Assembly (NCBI GenBank): GCA_025359425.1
Contig: JANYGC010000037.1
Location: 1-46,792, forward strand
Source: Sphingomonadaceae bacterium
GTDB lineage: Bacteria; Pseudomonadota; Alphaproteobacteria; Sphingomonadales; Sphingomonadaceae
Direction: 5' to 3'
DNA length: 46,792 nt
In this document: one piece after another, positions 19,116-28,318 of the stretch
Position numbering within the stretch: position 1 is the stretch's first letter
Layout: each line of letters begins with the position of its first letter
Made by a program: the position numbers and the translations under genes
The notes under the pieces: generated by a model
Database searches by the model: none
Told to the model about the DNA's origin: nothing
The model's input: the letters and a program-made list of their open reading frames with translations, nothing else

Positions 19116-19930
19116 TCCGCTGGGCGCCGCTGATCGTACTGGCGCTGACGGCTTGCGCCGCCACGCCAGCGCGTGTGGCGGCGCCCACCGGCATCGTCAG
19201 CCTCAATCCCTGCACCGACGCGATCCTCGCCGAGGTCGCCGATCCGCAGCAGATCCTTGGCTTGTCGAGCTACAGCAGCGATCCCGCGGCAAGCTCGATG
19301 GACCTAGCCAAGGCGCGGCGGTTTCGCAGCGTCAGCGGATCGGTCGAGGAAGTGGCGGCGCTGCACCCGGCGCTGGTGATCGGGAGCAGCTTCACGGCCC
19401 CGGCAGCACGCTCGGCCTTTGCGCGGATGGGGCTGCGGTTCGCCGCATTTGGGGTTGCCTCCACGGTCGCGGAGAGCAAGGCGCAAGTCCGCGAGATCGC
19501 GGCGCTGGCCGGACATCCAGAACGGGGTGAGCTGCTCAATGCACAGATCGACGCCGCGCTGGCGCAGGCCGCGCCCCCGCCGGGGCCGGTGGTGCCCGCG
19601 ATCGTCTGGCAATCGGGCGGGATGGTGCCGGGGCAAGGAACCTTGATCGCCGACCTGCTGGGCCGCACCGGCTTCACCAATGCCGCAGCAATGCGCGGGT
19701 TGAAGCAGGCCGACCTGCTGCCGCTCGAACAGCTGCTCGCCGCGCCGCCGCGGGTGATTTTCACCGCGGGCAATCCGCTGGCGAACGAGGACCGCTTGCT
19801 GGCGCACCCGGCGTTGCGCGCATTGACCGGAACTTTGCGCGCACCGCTAAATCCGGCGCTGCTGTGGTGCGGCGGGCCGAGTATTCCGCGCACGGTCGCA
19901 CGACTGGCGCAGGTGCGGCGCGCGCTGTGA
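19112..19930 (+). CDS. btuF: Periplasmic B12-binding lipoprotein
   Basis: 272 residues from the second of two tandem GTG codons (19109 or 19112; the AAGG site spaces better to 19112), overlapping the btuB stop. The lipoprotein signal LIVLALTAC gives a lipid-anchored cluster A-III solute-binding protein. The first lobe contains IVSLNPCTDAILAEV and GLSSYS, then SVEEVAALHPALVIG, the typical single long connecting helix (VAESKAQVREIAALAG), and the second lobe with GTLIADLLGRTGF and LLPLEQLLAAPPRVIF. It delivers cobalamin from BtuB to BtuCD. The sequence is short relative to E. coli but complete. The stop overlaps the next start. Confidence 0.88.
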   Translation: MIRWAPLIVLALTACAATPARVAAPTGIVSLNPCTDAILAEVADPQQILGLSSYSSDPAASSMDLAKARRFRSVSGSVEEVAALHPALVIGSSFTAPAARSAFARMGLRFAAFGVASTVAESKAQVREIAALAGHPERGELLNAQIDAALAQAAPPPGPVVPAIVWQSGGMVPGQGTLIADLLGRTGFTNAAAMRGLKQADLLPLEQLLAAPPRVIFTAGNPLANEDRLLAHPALRALTGTLRAPLNPALLWCGGPSIPRTVARLAQVRRAL

Positions 19931-20886
19931 CCCGGCCGGTCGCCTGGCTGCTGGTCGCGCTGGCCATCGCCTTCCCGCTGTCGCTGCTCGCCGGCCGGGT
20001 GTGGATCGACCCGTTCGCCAGCCCGGTGCCCAACGCCCTCATCATCCTGACCGAACTGCGCCTGCCGCGCGCCGTGCTGGCGCTGGTGCTGGGGGCTGGG
20101 CTGGGCGCCGCGGGCGCGGCGATGCAGGGCTACCTGCGCAATCCGCTGGCCGATCCGGGACTGTTCGGGATTGCTCCGGGCGCAGCCTTGGGCGCGGTGC
20201 TGAGCTTCTGGACGGGCCTCGCGGGCACGCAGTGGCTGCTGCCGCTGTTCGCGCTGCTCGGCGCGGGGAGCGCGATGGCCTTGCTCAGCCTGATCGCCGG
20301 GCGCAGCGGTTCGGCGCTGCTGTTCACGCTCGCCGGGATGATGATCGCCAGTCTGGCGGGGGCGATGATGAGCCTGGCGATCAGCCTCTCACCCACGCCC
20401 TTCGCCATGTCCGAGATCGTCACCTGGCTGATGGGCGCGCTGAGTGATCGCAGCTGGAACGACGTGGTGATCGCCGCGCCGCTGACGCTCGCGGGGATCG
20501 CGGTGCTGCTGCGCGCTGGGCCCTCGCTCGATGCACTGACTTTGGGCGAACAGGCCGCGCGTTCGCTCGGGGTCGATCCGCGAGCGCTGCAATGGTTGAT
20601 GATCGGCGGGATCGGGCTGACCGTCGGCGCGAGCGTGGCGGCGGCGGGGATTATCGGCTTTGTCGGGCTGATCGTGCCGCACCTGCTGCGCCGCTTCACC
20701 GATGCGCGGCCATCGCAGTTGATCGTGCCGAGCGCGCTCGCCGGGGCGCTGCTGGTGCTGGTCGCCGACGCGCTGTGCCGGGTGCTGCCGCTGCAAAGCG
20801 AGTTGCGGCTGGGGATCGCGCTCTCGCTGCTCGGCGCGCCGTTCTTCCTCGCGCTGCTGCTCCGCTTGCGGCGGGAGTTGGTGTGA
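19927..20886 (+). CDS. btuC: B12 ABC transporter permease
   Basis: 319 residues from the GTG at 19927, which overlaps the btuF stop (GTGA). A 21-codon longer frame exists but begins inside btuF. The FecCD/BtuC permease pattern has about ten membrane helices, ELRLPRAVLALVLGAGLGAAG..MQGYLRNPLADPGLFGI early, EIVTWLMGALSDRSW in the middle, and the C-terminal coupling segment LGEQAARSLGVDP followed by GLIVPHLLRRF and LPLQSELRLG.ALSLLGAPFF. It forms the inner-membrane channel with BtuD. The stop and the btuD start share bases (TGATG). Confidence 0.92.
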   Translation: MTRPVAWLLVALAIAFPLSLLAGRVWIDPFASPVPNALIILTELRLPRAVLALVLGAGLGAAGAAMQGYLRNPLADPGLFGIAPGAALGAVLSFWTGLAGTQWLLPLFALLGAGSAMALLSLIAGRSGSALLFTLAGMMIASLAGAMMSLAISLSPTPFAMSEIVTWLMGALSDRSWNDVVIAAPLTLAGIAVLLRAGPSLDALTLGEQAARSLGVDPRALQWLMIGGIGLTVGASVAAAGIIGFVGLIVPHLLRRFTDARPSQLIVPSALAGALLVLVADALCRVLPLQSELRLGIALSLLGAPFFLALLLRLRRELV

Positions 20887-21644
20887 TGCTGCGGGCTGAA
20901 CACTTATGTTTGAGCGGACGCCTGGACGATGTCAGCGCCGCACTCCAACCCGGCCAGATCACTGCGATTGTCGGCCCCAATGGAGCGGGCAAATCGTCGT
21001 TGCTGGCCTGCCTTGCCGGGTTGCTGGACCCATACTCCGGTTCCGTGTTGATCGGCGAAATTCCGCTTGCCAGCCTTGCCCCACAAGCCCGCGCGCAGGC
21101 CATCGGTTACCTCCCGCAGTCACCCGAAGTGGCGTGGGACGTTTCGGTCGAGACGCTGGTCGCGCTGGGCCGGCTGCCATGGCGCGCTGGGGCGGAGGCG
21201 GACCGCGCGGCGATCGATGCTGCGCTGGCGACCATGGAGCTGTCAGACTTGCGCCAGCGTCCGGTCTCGCGCCTGTCGGGCGGGGAGCGCGCGCGAGCGT
21301 TGATGGCGCGGGTGCTGGCCGGGCAGCCGCGCTGGACCCTCGCGGACGAACCGCTCGCCAACCTCGATCTGGCGCACCAGCAAACGCTGCTCGGTGTGCT
21401 GCGGGATCAGGCGCGGGCCGGGACCGGGGTGGTCATGGTGATGCACGGTCTGGCCGAGGCGATGAACCACGCCGACCGGGTGCTGGTGCTGTTCGAAGGG
21501 CACCTGCTGGCCGATGGCCCGCCCGAAGCAGTGCTGGATTGCGCGACGATCCGCCGCGCGTGGGGGATCGACGCGCGCTGGCTGGGCGAGGCTGGAAGGC
21601 GGGCGCTGATCCTCAATCCCCCTCCCGCAGGCGGGAGGGGTTAG
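20886..21644 (+). CDS. btuD: B12 ABC transporter ATPase
   Basis: 252 residues from the ATG at 20886 overlapping the btuC stop. Walker A is GPNGAGKSS (30-38), the Q-loop LPQSPEVAW, the ABC signature LSGGERARALMARVLAGQP, Walker B WTLADEPLANLD, and the switch His is in MVMHGLAEAM. The Walker B strand is shorter and more polar (RWTLADEP) than the usual LLLDEP, but Asp and Glu are kept. The last ten residues (LNPPPAGGRG) and the stop codon are supplied by a palindromic repeat that begins at 21618, so the native C-terminus has been replaced or extended. It powers cobalamin import. Confidence 0.93.
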   Translation: MLRAEHLCLSGRLDDVSAALQPGQITAIVGPNGAGKSSLLACLAGLLDPYSGSVLIGEIPLASLAPQARAQAIGYLPQSPEVAWDVSVETLVALGRLPWRAGAEADRAAIDAALATMELSDLRQRPVSRLSGGERARALMARVLAGQPRWTLADEPLANLDLAHQQTLLGVLRDQARAGTGVVMVMHGLAEAMNHADRVLVLFEGHLLADGPPEAVLDCATIRRAWGIDARWLGEAGRRALILNPPPAGGRG

Positions 21645-21761
21645 GGGTGGGCGCGAGAAGCGGAGCGACGAGCTCTGACGCCCGCGTCACAGGCCCACCC
21701 CGCTGCGACTAGGCAGCAAGCTGCCAAGTCTCGCAAACCCCTCCCGCCTGCGGGAGGGGAC
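21618..21761. repeat. GC-rich palindromic repeat overlapping btuD end
   Basis: Outer hairpins CCCCCTCCCGCAGGCGGGAGGGG (21618-21640) and CCCCTCCCGCCTGCGGGAGGGG (21740-21761) enclose a middle containing CCCACCCCGCTGCGACTAGG and GCTGCCAAGTCTCG. The middle matches the 12240 element in inverse orientation. Because btuD (plus) and the M3 peptidase gene (minus) converge here, the hairpins could serve as a bidirectional terminator (inference). Confidence 0.8.
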
Positions 21762-21767
21762 AGCAAT

Positions 21768-23945
21768 CTACTTCAGCCCGCGCGCCTTGAGCATCGGTTC
21801 GATGCTCGGATCGCGCCCGGCGAAGTTGCGGTACATCACCGCGTAGTCCTGGCTGTGGCCCTTCGAGAGGATCATGTCGCGGTAGCGTTGGCCGTTGGCG
21901 CGGGTCATCCCGCCGTGATCGGTGAACCACGCGAAGGCATCGTGATCGAGCATCTCGGTCCAGGTGTAGGCGTAGTACCCGGCGGCATAGCCATTGGCCC
22001 AGATGTGGCGGAAGTAGCTTGAGCGGTAGCGGGTCGGGACGTCGCTCACGTCGAGGCCATCGGCGGCGAGTTCCTTCATCGACTTGGTCTCGAACGCATT
22101 GACATCCTGCGGCCCGGCAGCGGCGGGGAGCGCGTGCCATTTGAGGTCGAGCAGTGCCGCAGTGACAACCTCACCCAGCGCATAACCCTGATTGAACTTG
22201 CTCGCCTTCTCGATCTTGGCGATCAATGCGGCGGGCATCGGCGCGCCGGTCTTGTAGTGCTTGGCATAGTTCGCCAGCACCTTGGGTTCGGTCATCCAGT
22301 TTTCGTTGAACTGGCTGGGAAACTCCACGAAATCGCGCGCAGTGTTGGTCCCCGCGATCGACGGGTAGCGCTGGTTGGACAGCATCCCGTGCAGCGCGTG
22401 GCCAAATTCGTGGAACATCGTGTTGGCGTCGTCCCAGCTGATCAGCGCGGGCTGGCCGGCGGCGGGCTTGGTGAAGTTCTCGACGTTGAACACCACCGGC
22501 TTGGTGCCCATCAGGCCTGACTGGTCGACGAAGGTCGACATCCACGCCCCGCCCGATTTGTTGTCGCGCTTCCACGGATCGAAGTAGAACAGCGCCAGCT
22601 CGCTGCCGTCGGCGTCATAGACCGTGTAGACGGTGACATCGGCCTGATAGACCGGGATGTCGGTGCGCTTCTTGAAGGTCAGCCCGTAAAGCTGGTTGGC
22701 AGCATAGAACACCCCGTTTTCCAGCACGTTATTGATCTCGAGGTAAGGCTTCACCTCGCTCTCGTCGATGTTGTAGCGCTGCTTCTTGAGCTTGCCGGAA
22801 TAGAAATCCCAGTCGGCCGGGGTGACGGCGAACTTGCCGCCCTGCGCTTTGATCAGCTTATTGAGATCGGCCGCATCGCGGCGCTGGGCAGTGCCGATCG
22901 CGGGCAGCATCTGGCTGATCAACCCGATCGCGTTGGCCGGGGTCTTGGCCATCTGATCGTACAGCGTGAAGCTGGCATAGTCGGGGAAGCCGAGCAGCTT
23001 GGCTTTCTGTGCGCGCAGCTGCGCCACCCGCTGGACCAGCGCGCGGGTATCATTGGCGTCGCCGCGTTCCGAACGGTTCCAGCTGTGCTCGAACAAGGCC
23101 TGACGGGTCGTGCGGTCGGCCAACTGGGCGAGCATCGGCTGCTGCGTGGTGTTCTGCAGCGCCAGGACATAGCTGCCCGCCGGCAGCTTGCGATCTGCGG
23201 CGTTCTTGGCCGCGGCGGCAATGTCGGCATCGCTGAGGCCGGCGAGCTTCTTCTTGTCGGTGACCACCAGCGCGCCATCCTTGGTGCCCTTGGTCAACCG
23301 CTGCGAGAAGTCGGTCGAGAGCTTCGACAGCTCGCCGTTGATCGCGGTCAGCGTGGCCTTGTCGGCATCGTTCAGGTTGGCGCCGTTGTGGACCATGTTG
23401 TCATAGGTCAGCGTCAGGACCTGGAGCTGGTCGGGATCGAGGTTCAGGCTGGCGCGGCCATCATACAGCGTCTTGACCCGGGCAAACAGCCTGGGATCGA
23501 GCGTGATCGCATCGCGCAGCGCCGCCAGTTTGGGCGCGGTGGCGGTGTCGATCGCGTCGAGCGTGTCATTGGTGTTGGCCGAAGTCAGCGCGCTGAACAA
23601 CGAATAAGTGCGGCCCAGCATCTGCCCCGACTTTTCGAGTCCGACGATGGTGTTGTCAAACGTCGGCGCATCGGGGTTATTGGCGATGGCGGCCACTTCG
23701 GCGAGCTGGATCGCGATGCCTTGTTCGATTGCCGGCTGGTAATCGCTGTCCTTGATCCTGGTGAAGTCGGGGGCGTGGAACGGCAGGGTCGAAGCTGCGG
23801 CGAAAATGCCGGTGCCCTGCGGAATTTCGGGGGCGTAGGCGACCGGGGTCGCGGTCGGGATCGGGGTCGCCATGGTCTGGCTGTCGGCAGCGGCGCAGCC
23901 GGCGAGCGCCAGCGCGGCGAACGAAACGAGAGGAAGCTTGCGCAT
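21768..23945 (-). CDS. M3 family zinc metallopeptidase, lipoprotein (Dcp-like)
   Basis: 725 residues from the ATG at 23945 (GGAG seven bases upstream). The N-terminus is a lipoprotein signal (SFAALALAGC), so it works in the periplasm or outer membrane. The zinc motif is HEFGH near residues 512-516 in MFHEFGHALHG, with the third ligand in the downstream FVEFPSQFNENWM segment typical of M3A oligopeptidases. LFYFDPWKRDNKSGGAWM and the C-terminal GYYAYTWTEMLDHDAF / GMTRANGQRYRD blocks also match peptidyl-dipeptidase Dcp. The role is degradation of small peptides, removing dipeptides from the C-terminus. A paralogous-function M13 peptidase is next upstream. Confidence 0.93.
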   Translation of the reverse strand: MRKLPLVSFAALALAGCAAADSQTMATPIPTATPVAYAPEIPQGTGIFAAASTLPFHAPDFTRIKDSDYQPAIEQGIAIQLAEVAAIANNPDAPTFDNTIVGLEKSGQMLGRTYSLFSALTSANTNDTLDAIDTATAPKLAALRDAITLDPRLFARVKTLYDGRASLNLDPDQLQVLTLTYDNMVHNGANLNDADKATLTAINGELSKLSTDFSQRLTKGTKDGALVVTDKKKLAGLSDADIAAAAKNAADRKLPAGSYVLALQNTTQQPMLAQLADRTTRQALFEHSWNRSERGDANDTRALVQRVAQLRAQKAKLLGFPDYASFTLYDQMAKTPANAIGLISQMLPAIGTAQRRDAADLNKLIKAQGGKFAVTPADWDFYSGKLKKQRYNIDESEVKPYLEINNVLENGVFYAANQLYGLTFKKRTDIPVYQADVTVYTVYDADGSELALFYFDPWKRDNKSGGAWMSTFVDQSGLMGTKPVVFNVENFTKPAAGQPALISWDDANTMFHEFGHALHGMLSNQRYPSIAGTNTARDFVEFPSQFNENWMTEPKVLANYAKHYKTGAPMPAALIAKIEKASKFNQGYALGEVVTAALLDLKWHALPAAAGPQDVNAFETKSMKELAADGLDVSDVPTRYRSSYFRHIWANGYAAGYYAYTWTEMLDHDAFAWFTDHGGMTRANGQRYRDMILSKGHSQDYAVMYRNFAGRDPSIEPMLKARGLK

Positions 23946-24032
23946 CGAAGGTCTCCTGTAAATGCAATTTGGGGGCAGCGTTGCCGCTGCCCCCATGAGT
24001 ATTGGCTGAATGGGTTAGCGCACGGCGCGCGC

Positions 24033-26072
24033 TTACCAGATCTTCGCGCGCTTATCGGGCGCGATGTAGAGCTTGTCGTTCGGCGTCACGCCCCAGGCGT
24101 CGTACCAGGCCTGGACGTTGCGCAGCGGACCGTACGAGCGGAACTGGCCCGGGCTGTGCGGGTCGGTTGCGACCTGATTGCGCAGCGCAGCTTCGCGTGC
24201 CTTCGAACGCCACACCTGCGCATAGGCGAGGAAGAACCGCTGGTCGCCGGTCAGCCCGTCGATCACCGGGGCAGCCTTGCCGCCGAGCGATGCGTGGTAC
24301 GCATCGAGCGCCACCTGGACGCCGGCAAAGTCGGCGATGTTTTCACCCATCGTCAGGCTGGGATTGATGAACGCGCCGGGGGCCACTTCGTACTTGGCGT
24401 ATTGGTCGCCGAAGATCTTGGCCTGTTCGTCGAAGCGCTTGGCGTCGCTTGCGGTCCACCAGTCACGGACCTTGCCGGTGGCGTCGATCTTGCGGCCCTG
24501 ATCGTCGAACCCGTGGCTGATTTCGTGGCCGATTACCGCGCCGATCGCGCCGTAGTTGACCGCATCGTCAGCGTTGGGATCGAAGAACGGCGCTTGCAGG
24601 ATGCCGGCCGGGAACACGATCTTGTTTTCGAGCCCGCCGTTATAGGCGTTCACCGTCTGCGGGTTCATCCCCCACAGCTTGCGATCGACCGGTTTGCCAA
24701 GGAAGCTCATCCGGTAGGCGTTGTTGAACACCCCGGTGCGCTGGACGTTGCCGTAAAGATCGCCCGCGACCACCGCCAGCTTCGCATAGCTGCGCCATTT
24801 GTCCGGATAGCCGACCATCACGTCCATGCGGGCAAGCTTTTCGAGCGCGGCGGCCTTGGTGCTTTCGCCCATCCAGTCATTGGCCCTGATCCGCCCGGCC
24901 ATCGCGACCTTGAGGTTGCTGACCAGCACATCCATCTTGGCCTTGGACGAGGCGGGGAAGTAATCGGCGACATAGGTCTGCCCGATCAGTTCGCCCAGCG
25001 ATCCGCCCACCACATCGACCGCGCGCTTCCAGCGCGGGCGGTTTTCCGAAACACCCGACAGCGTCTTGGTGAAATCGAAGCGGCTGTCGACCATCGCCTT
25101 GGTCAGATACGGCGCGGCCTGATCGGCGATGTGGAACGCCTGCCACAGCTTGAGCGTGGCCAGCGGGGTCTTGGCATAGACCTGCGCGATATCCTTCACC
25201 GCGGTGTTTTCGCCCACGATCAGGCGCTTTTGCGCCGGTACCGCAGCTCCGGCGAAATACTGCGCCCAGTCCATCCCCGGGGCATAGGCCATCAACTGCG
25301 CCGTGCTCATCGGGTTGTTGACCTTTTCGATCTGGCGGCGATCTTCGATCTTCCAGCTCTTTGCGGCGATCTGCGTCTCGAACGCCATGATCGTATCGGC
25401 CGCGCCGGTGGGATTGGCATAGCCCAGCATGGTCATGGTGCGCACGATATAGGCACGGTAAGCGTCGCGCTGCTTCTTGAACTGGTCGGCAAAGTAGTAT
25501 TCGCGCTCGGGCAGGCCCAGCCCGCCCTGACCCAGTTGCAGCACATTGAGGTTGGGATTGGCGGTATCGGCATCGATCCCCATATCGACCACGCTGGTGC
25601 CGAAGCGGCCGTTGGTGGTGCCCATGAAGCGCGCGAATTGCGCCTTGGTCTTGATCGCAGTCACCGCCAGCAGGTCACGCTTGAGCGGGGCGAGGCCGAC
25701 CGCTTCAAGCTTTTTCTCGTTCATGAAGCTGGAATAGAAGCTGGCGACCTTGGTGCCGGGCTGGGCCTTGGTGATCAGCGCCTTGAGCTGGTCCTGGGTC
25801 TGCTCGCGCAGATCGTAGAAAGTGCCGGTCGAGGCGCGGTCCGAGGGGATGACAGTGGCATCGACCCATTTGCCCGCGGTGAAGCGGAAAAAGTCGTCGC
25901 CCGGCTTGACCGCCGGATCGCCGCCCGACAGATCGACCCCCCAGGCACCGATGGCGGCCTTGCCGGTGGTGGCCGTGGCGGCGGCAACCTGCCCGATCAA
26001 GGCACTGGTCGCGAACGGCGCAGCGAGCACCGCGAGCGCGGCGCTGGCGATCAGAAAACGTGATTTCATCAT
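24033..26072 (-). CDS. M13 family zinc metallopeptidase (neprilysin/PepO-like)
   Basis: 679 residues from the first of two ATGs at 26072 (GGGAG seven bases upstream). A signal peptide (about 1-31, ending near QVAAA) places it in the periplasm. The M13 N-terminal domain shows PGDDFFRFTAGKWVD. The catalytic part has NAYNGGLENKIVFPAGILQ, the zinc motif HEISH near residue 516, and the third-ligand motif ENIADFAGVQVA near 574. The C-terminus is RAKIW, ending in the conserved Trp. The usual length is 630-700. It cleaves small peptides on the N-terminal side of hydrophobic residues. It is 87 bases upstream of the M3 gene on the same strand, so the two may form a periplasmic peptide-degradation unit. 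Confidence 0.94.
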   Translation of the reverse strand: MMKSRFLIASAALAVLAAPFATSALIGQVAAATATTGKAAIGAWGVDLSGGDPAVKPGDDFFRFTAGKWVDATVIPSDRASTGTFYDLREQTQDQLKALITKAQPGTKVASFYSSFMNEKKLEAVGLAPLKRDLLAVTAIKTKAQFARFMGTTNGRFGTSVVDMGIDADTANPNLNVLQLGQGGLGLPEREYYFADQFKKQRDAYRAYIVRTMTMLGYANPTGAADTIMAFETQIAAKSWKIEDRRQIEKVNNPMSTAQLMAYAPGMDWAQYFAGAAVPAQKRLIVGENTAVKDIAQVYAKTPLATLKLWQAFHIADQAAPYLTKAMVDSRFDFTKTLSGVSENRPRWKRAVDVVGGSLGELIGQTYVADYFPASSKAKMDVLVSNLKVAMAGRIRANDWMGESTKAAALEKLARMDVMVGYPDKWRSYAKLAVVAGDLYGNVQRTGVFNNAYRMSFLGKPVDRKLWGMNPQTVNAYNGGLENKIVFPAGILQAPFFDPNADDAVNYGAIGAVIGHEISHGFDDQGRKIDATGKVRDWWTASDAKRFDEQAKIFGDQYAKYEVAPGAFINPSLTMGENIADFAGVQVALDAYHASLGGKAAPVIDGLTGDQRFFLAYAQVWRSKAREAALRNQVATDPHSPGQFRSYGPLRNVQAWYDAWGVTPNDKLYIAPDKRAKIW

Positions 26073-26203
26073 TGAAAACTCCCAATTTATGACGAGCGCC
26101 GTCGCGAAACAAACCGCGCGCGCAAAGCTGAATCATGCCTTGCGCGCGCGGGGTTGGGAGTCAATGTCGTCTGCCGATGGGGGTGGGGCGTTGGTGGATG
26201 GGG

Positions 26204-27718
26204 TTATTGCGTCGGCGCGGTCAGCTTATCCTGCTCTTCCTTGAGCTTGCGCCGCGCCTCGAGCAGAGCCCGCTGCCGGTCGAGCGCGTCGATCTCTTTC
26301 TGCGCCCGATCTATGTCCGGTTGTTCGACCGCATCGCGTTTGGCTTGCTCTGCATCCGCGATGTCCTGATCGAGCGTCAAGGCGTCGAGCTTTTCCTGCT
26401 TCGCATCTGCTGCGGCGGTGCGCTTGCGTTCGTCACGGTCGCGGATGGCCTTGACCGGCCCTTCGGCTGCATCGACCACCCCGCCCAGCACATCGACGAT
26501 TTTCTCGCCCGCCGCTCCCTCGACGCTCGTGCCCGCTTTCGTCAGCGAACCCGCTTTGTCGAAATTGAGCGAGCAACCGGTTTTGACCAGGGGACGGCCC
26601 GTGCAAGGCAGGATCATAACCCGGCCCAGCTGGCGCGCGACCACCGGTTGCTCGAGAAGCGGGGGGGAACTCGTATTGCCGGTCTGCGTCACGGTGAGCT
26701 GACCGCGTCCGGACAAGCGATACGGCAGCCCGGTGCGGCTCACGTTGACCGGAATATTGCTTCGCGCGGGATAGGCGGAGTAGGGCGACGAACCGGTAGG
26801 GGCCAGCTCGAACGCGAATTGGAAGGTCAGTTGTGCCTCGTCTTCTTTTGACAGCAAAGCGAGCGGTTTGATGAAGGCCTCGCGGGCTTTCTGGCCCAGC
26901 GCCTTGCCGGACACGTCGGGGGTTTTGCCGACAATGCCGCTTTCCGGCCAGAGATGGGTTTCGCTGACGGTCAATGCCTTTTCAGCTTTGTCCAGCTTGG
27001 CTTGCGCGGTTTCTAGTCGCGCAACCGCGCCGCGCAACCGGATATACGAATCGCTGAACTTTCGGCGCAATGCGGGCGGTGGGTTGTCCCCGGCATCGTC
27101 CATCTGTTCATTCCAAGTGTCAAAGTCTACCTGCGCTTTGTCGAGCGCTGTCTTGCCTTTGTCCACGGCAGCAGATTTATCGGCAAAATCGTTCAGCGCC
27201 GCCAGCGCCGCCTCAGTACAAATTGGCACCGGAGTTTTGGACCACTCGGTGGAGTCAGTTCCACCCGTAGAGAGGGCCTTGAAAGGGCCGCTCGCCCCCA
27301 GTGTAACTAAGCCTGCCGCTGCCTTGGCAAGCCCGAGTACAACGGCCGGAGTGTGGTCTTCGACCTCGGCATTGACCGAGGCAATGCTGCCGTCGGGATT
27401 GTAATCGATGTCGAACTTGCTCGAATGGAGCAACCCGGCCATGCTGTTGGGATCGATCATGTAGCTGAGCGCCGGATCGGGCAAAGCCGTCGGATCGCTG
27501 GTCGAGGCGGTTATCTCGAGCGTGAACGTCTTGCAATCGACCAGTTTCGCCGACGTGACGATCTTGAATTGATCGAAATAAAGCGAGTAGGGCACCCCCT
27601 TGAGGGGCGCGCCCTGCACGCTGGTTTGGGACTGCACCGTTTCGATGCGCAAATATTTGGTGCAGCCACTTGTGCTGATGGCTGCAAGCGCGATGCCTAA
27701 GGTAAATGCCGGTTTCAT
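26204..27718 (-). CDS. Large lipoprotein with C-terminal coiled coil, unknown
   Basis: 504 residues. A lipobox (LAAISTSGC) follows a short signal, so the protein is lipid-anchored after Cys19. The first half is beta-rich and resembles nothing I can name (GVPYSLYFDQFKIVTSAKL, YNPDGSIASVNAEVED). Residues about 175-235 form a first helical hairpin (KGKTALDKAQVDFDTW). A second beta region contains GLPYRLSGRGQLTV. The last ~90 residues are a charged coiled coil (KRDAVEQPDIDRAQKEIDAL, LLEARRKLKEEQDK). It stands alone with a GC-normal codon pattern. A structural or scaffolding role in the envelope is a guess only. Confidence 0.75.
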   Translation of the reverse strand: MKPAFTLGIALAAISTSGCTKYLRIETVQSQTSVQGAPLKGVPYSLYFDQFKIVTSAKLVDCKTFTLEITASTSDPTALPDPALSYMIDPNSMAGLLHSSKFDIDYNPDGSIASVNAEVEDHTPAVVLGLAKAAAGLVTLGASGPFKALSTGGTDSTEWSKTPVPICTEAALAALNDFADKSAAVDKGKTALDKAQVDFDTWNEQMDDAGDNPPPALRRKFSDSYIRLRGAVARLETAQAKLDKAEKALTVSETHLWPESGIVGKTPDVSGKALGQKAREAFIKPLALLSKEDEAQLTFQFAFELAPTGSSPYSAYPARSNIPVNVSRTGLPYRLSGRGQLTVTQTGNTSSPPLLEQPVVARQLGRVMILPCTGRPLVKTGCSLNFDKAGSLTKAGTSVEGAAGEKIVDVLGGVVDAAEGPVKAIRDRDERKRTAAADAKQEKLDALTLDQDIADAEQAKRDAVEQPDIDRAQKEIDALDRQRALLEARRKLKEEQDKLTAPTQ

Positions 27719-27803
27719 GAGTCGCCCCCTGCGGAAAGATGTTTTTGTATCGCAGCATTCGACTTCGACAATCCGTGATCCCCGTCACGCCTCCCGCGCG
27801 AAC

Positions 27804-27838
27804 GAAAAAGCCGCCCGCCCATCGCTGGGCAGGCGGCT
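27804..27838 (-). terminator. Rho-independent terminator
   Basis: On the minus strand, AGCCGCCTGCCC pairs with GGGCGGGCGGCT across a six-base loop, followed by TTTTT. It lies 21 bases beyond the stop of the 126-residue secreted protein gene, in the right orientation to end that transcript. Confidence 0.85.
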
Positions 27839-27859
27839 CATGCAGCGTTGGGCTTCGGG

Positions 27860-28240
27860 CTACTTCGGCACGGGCGGCGAACACTTGGTCATGTCGCCCG
27901 CCAGGCACGCCGCGTTGTCGGACTTCCACTTGGCCATGGCGGCATCGTACGCGGCCTTGTTCGCCGCGATCTCGGCCTCGCGCGCGGCGACGGCGGCTTC
28001 GTAGGCGGCTTTGTTCGCGGCGTTGCGGTCGTTCTGGGCCTTGGCGGTGGCGGCTTGTTCGGCGTTGAGCCGGACGCGGGCCTGTTCGGGGGTTTCGGTA
28101 GGGGCTACGACCGGCACAACCGGCATTGCGGCGGCGGGTTTGGGCTTGCGCTTGGCGTGCGCGTCAACCGGCGCCGCCGCGAACGACAGCGCCAGCGCGG
28201 CGGCGGTCAGACTGCCCAGCGCGATACGAAACCTGATCAT
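27860..28240 (-). CDS. Small secreted Ala-rich helical protein
   Basis: 126 residues from the ATG at 28240 (GGAG seven bases upstream). A signal peptide (about 1-27, cleavage near VDA-HA) is followed by a basic Pro/Lys stretch and a helical region with two near-repeats, NKAAYEAAVAAREAEIAANK and NKAAYDAAMAKWKSDN. It ends in a short Cys-pair loop (AACLAGDMTKCSPPVP). The Cys pair suggests a disulfide in the periplasm. No family recognised. A clear terminator follows, so it is a monocistronic or last gene. Confidence 0.75.
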   Translation of the reverse strand: MIRFRIALGSLTAAALALSFAAAPVDAHAKRKPKPAAAMPVVPVVAPTETPEQARVRLNAEQAATAKAQNDRNAANKAAYEAAVAAREAEIAANKAAYDAAMAKWKSDNAACLAGDMTKCSPPVPK

Positions 28241-28318
28241 GATCCATCTCCTCTGCGTGACCCGGGCGCAGCATAGCCGGGCACTGCCCGGTGCGAAAGC
28301 CCCGGCCGGCTGAGGCGA

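Noticed and set aside
23085..26063. A 992-codon plus-strand open frame
   Set aside because: It lies opposite the M3 and M13 peptidase genes and is the mirror of their high GC third-position bias. The translation is His/Arg/Gly-rich with no domain, while the minus strand has both zinc motifs.
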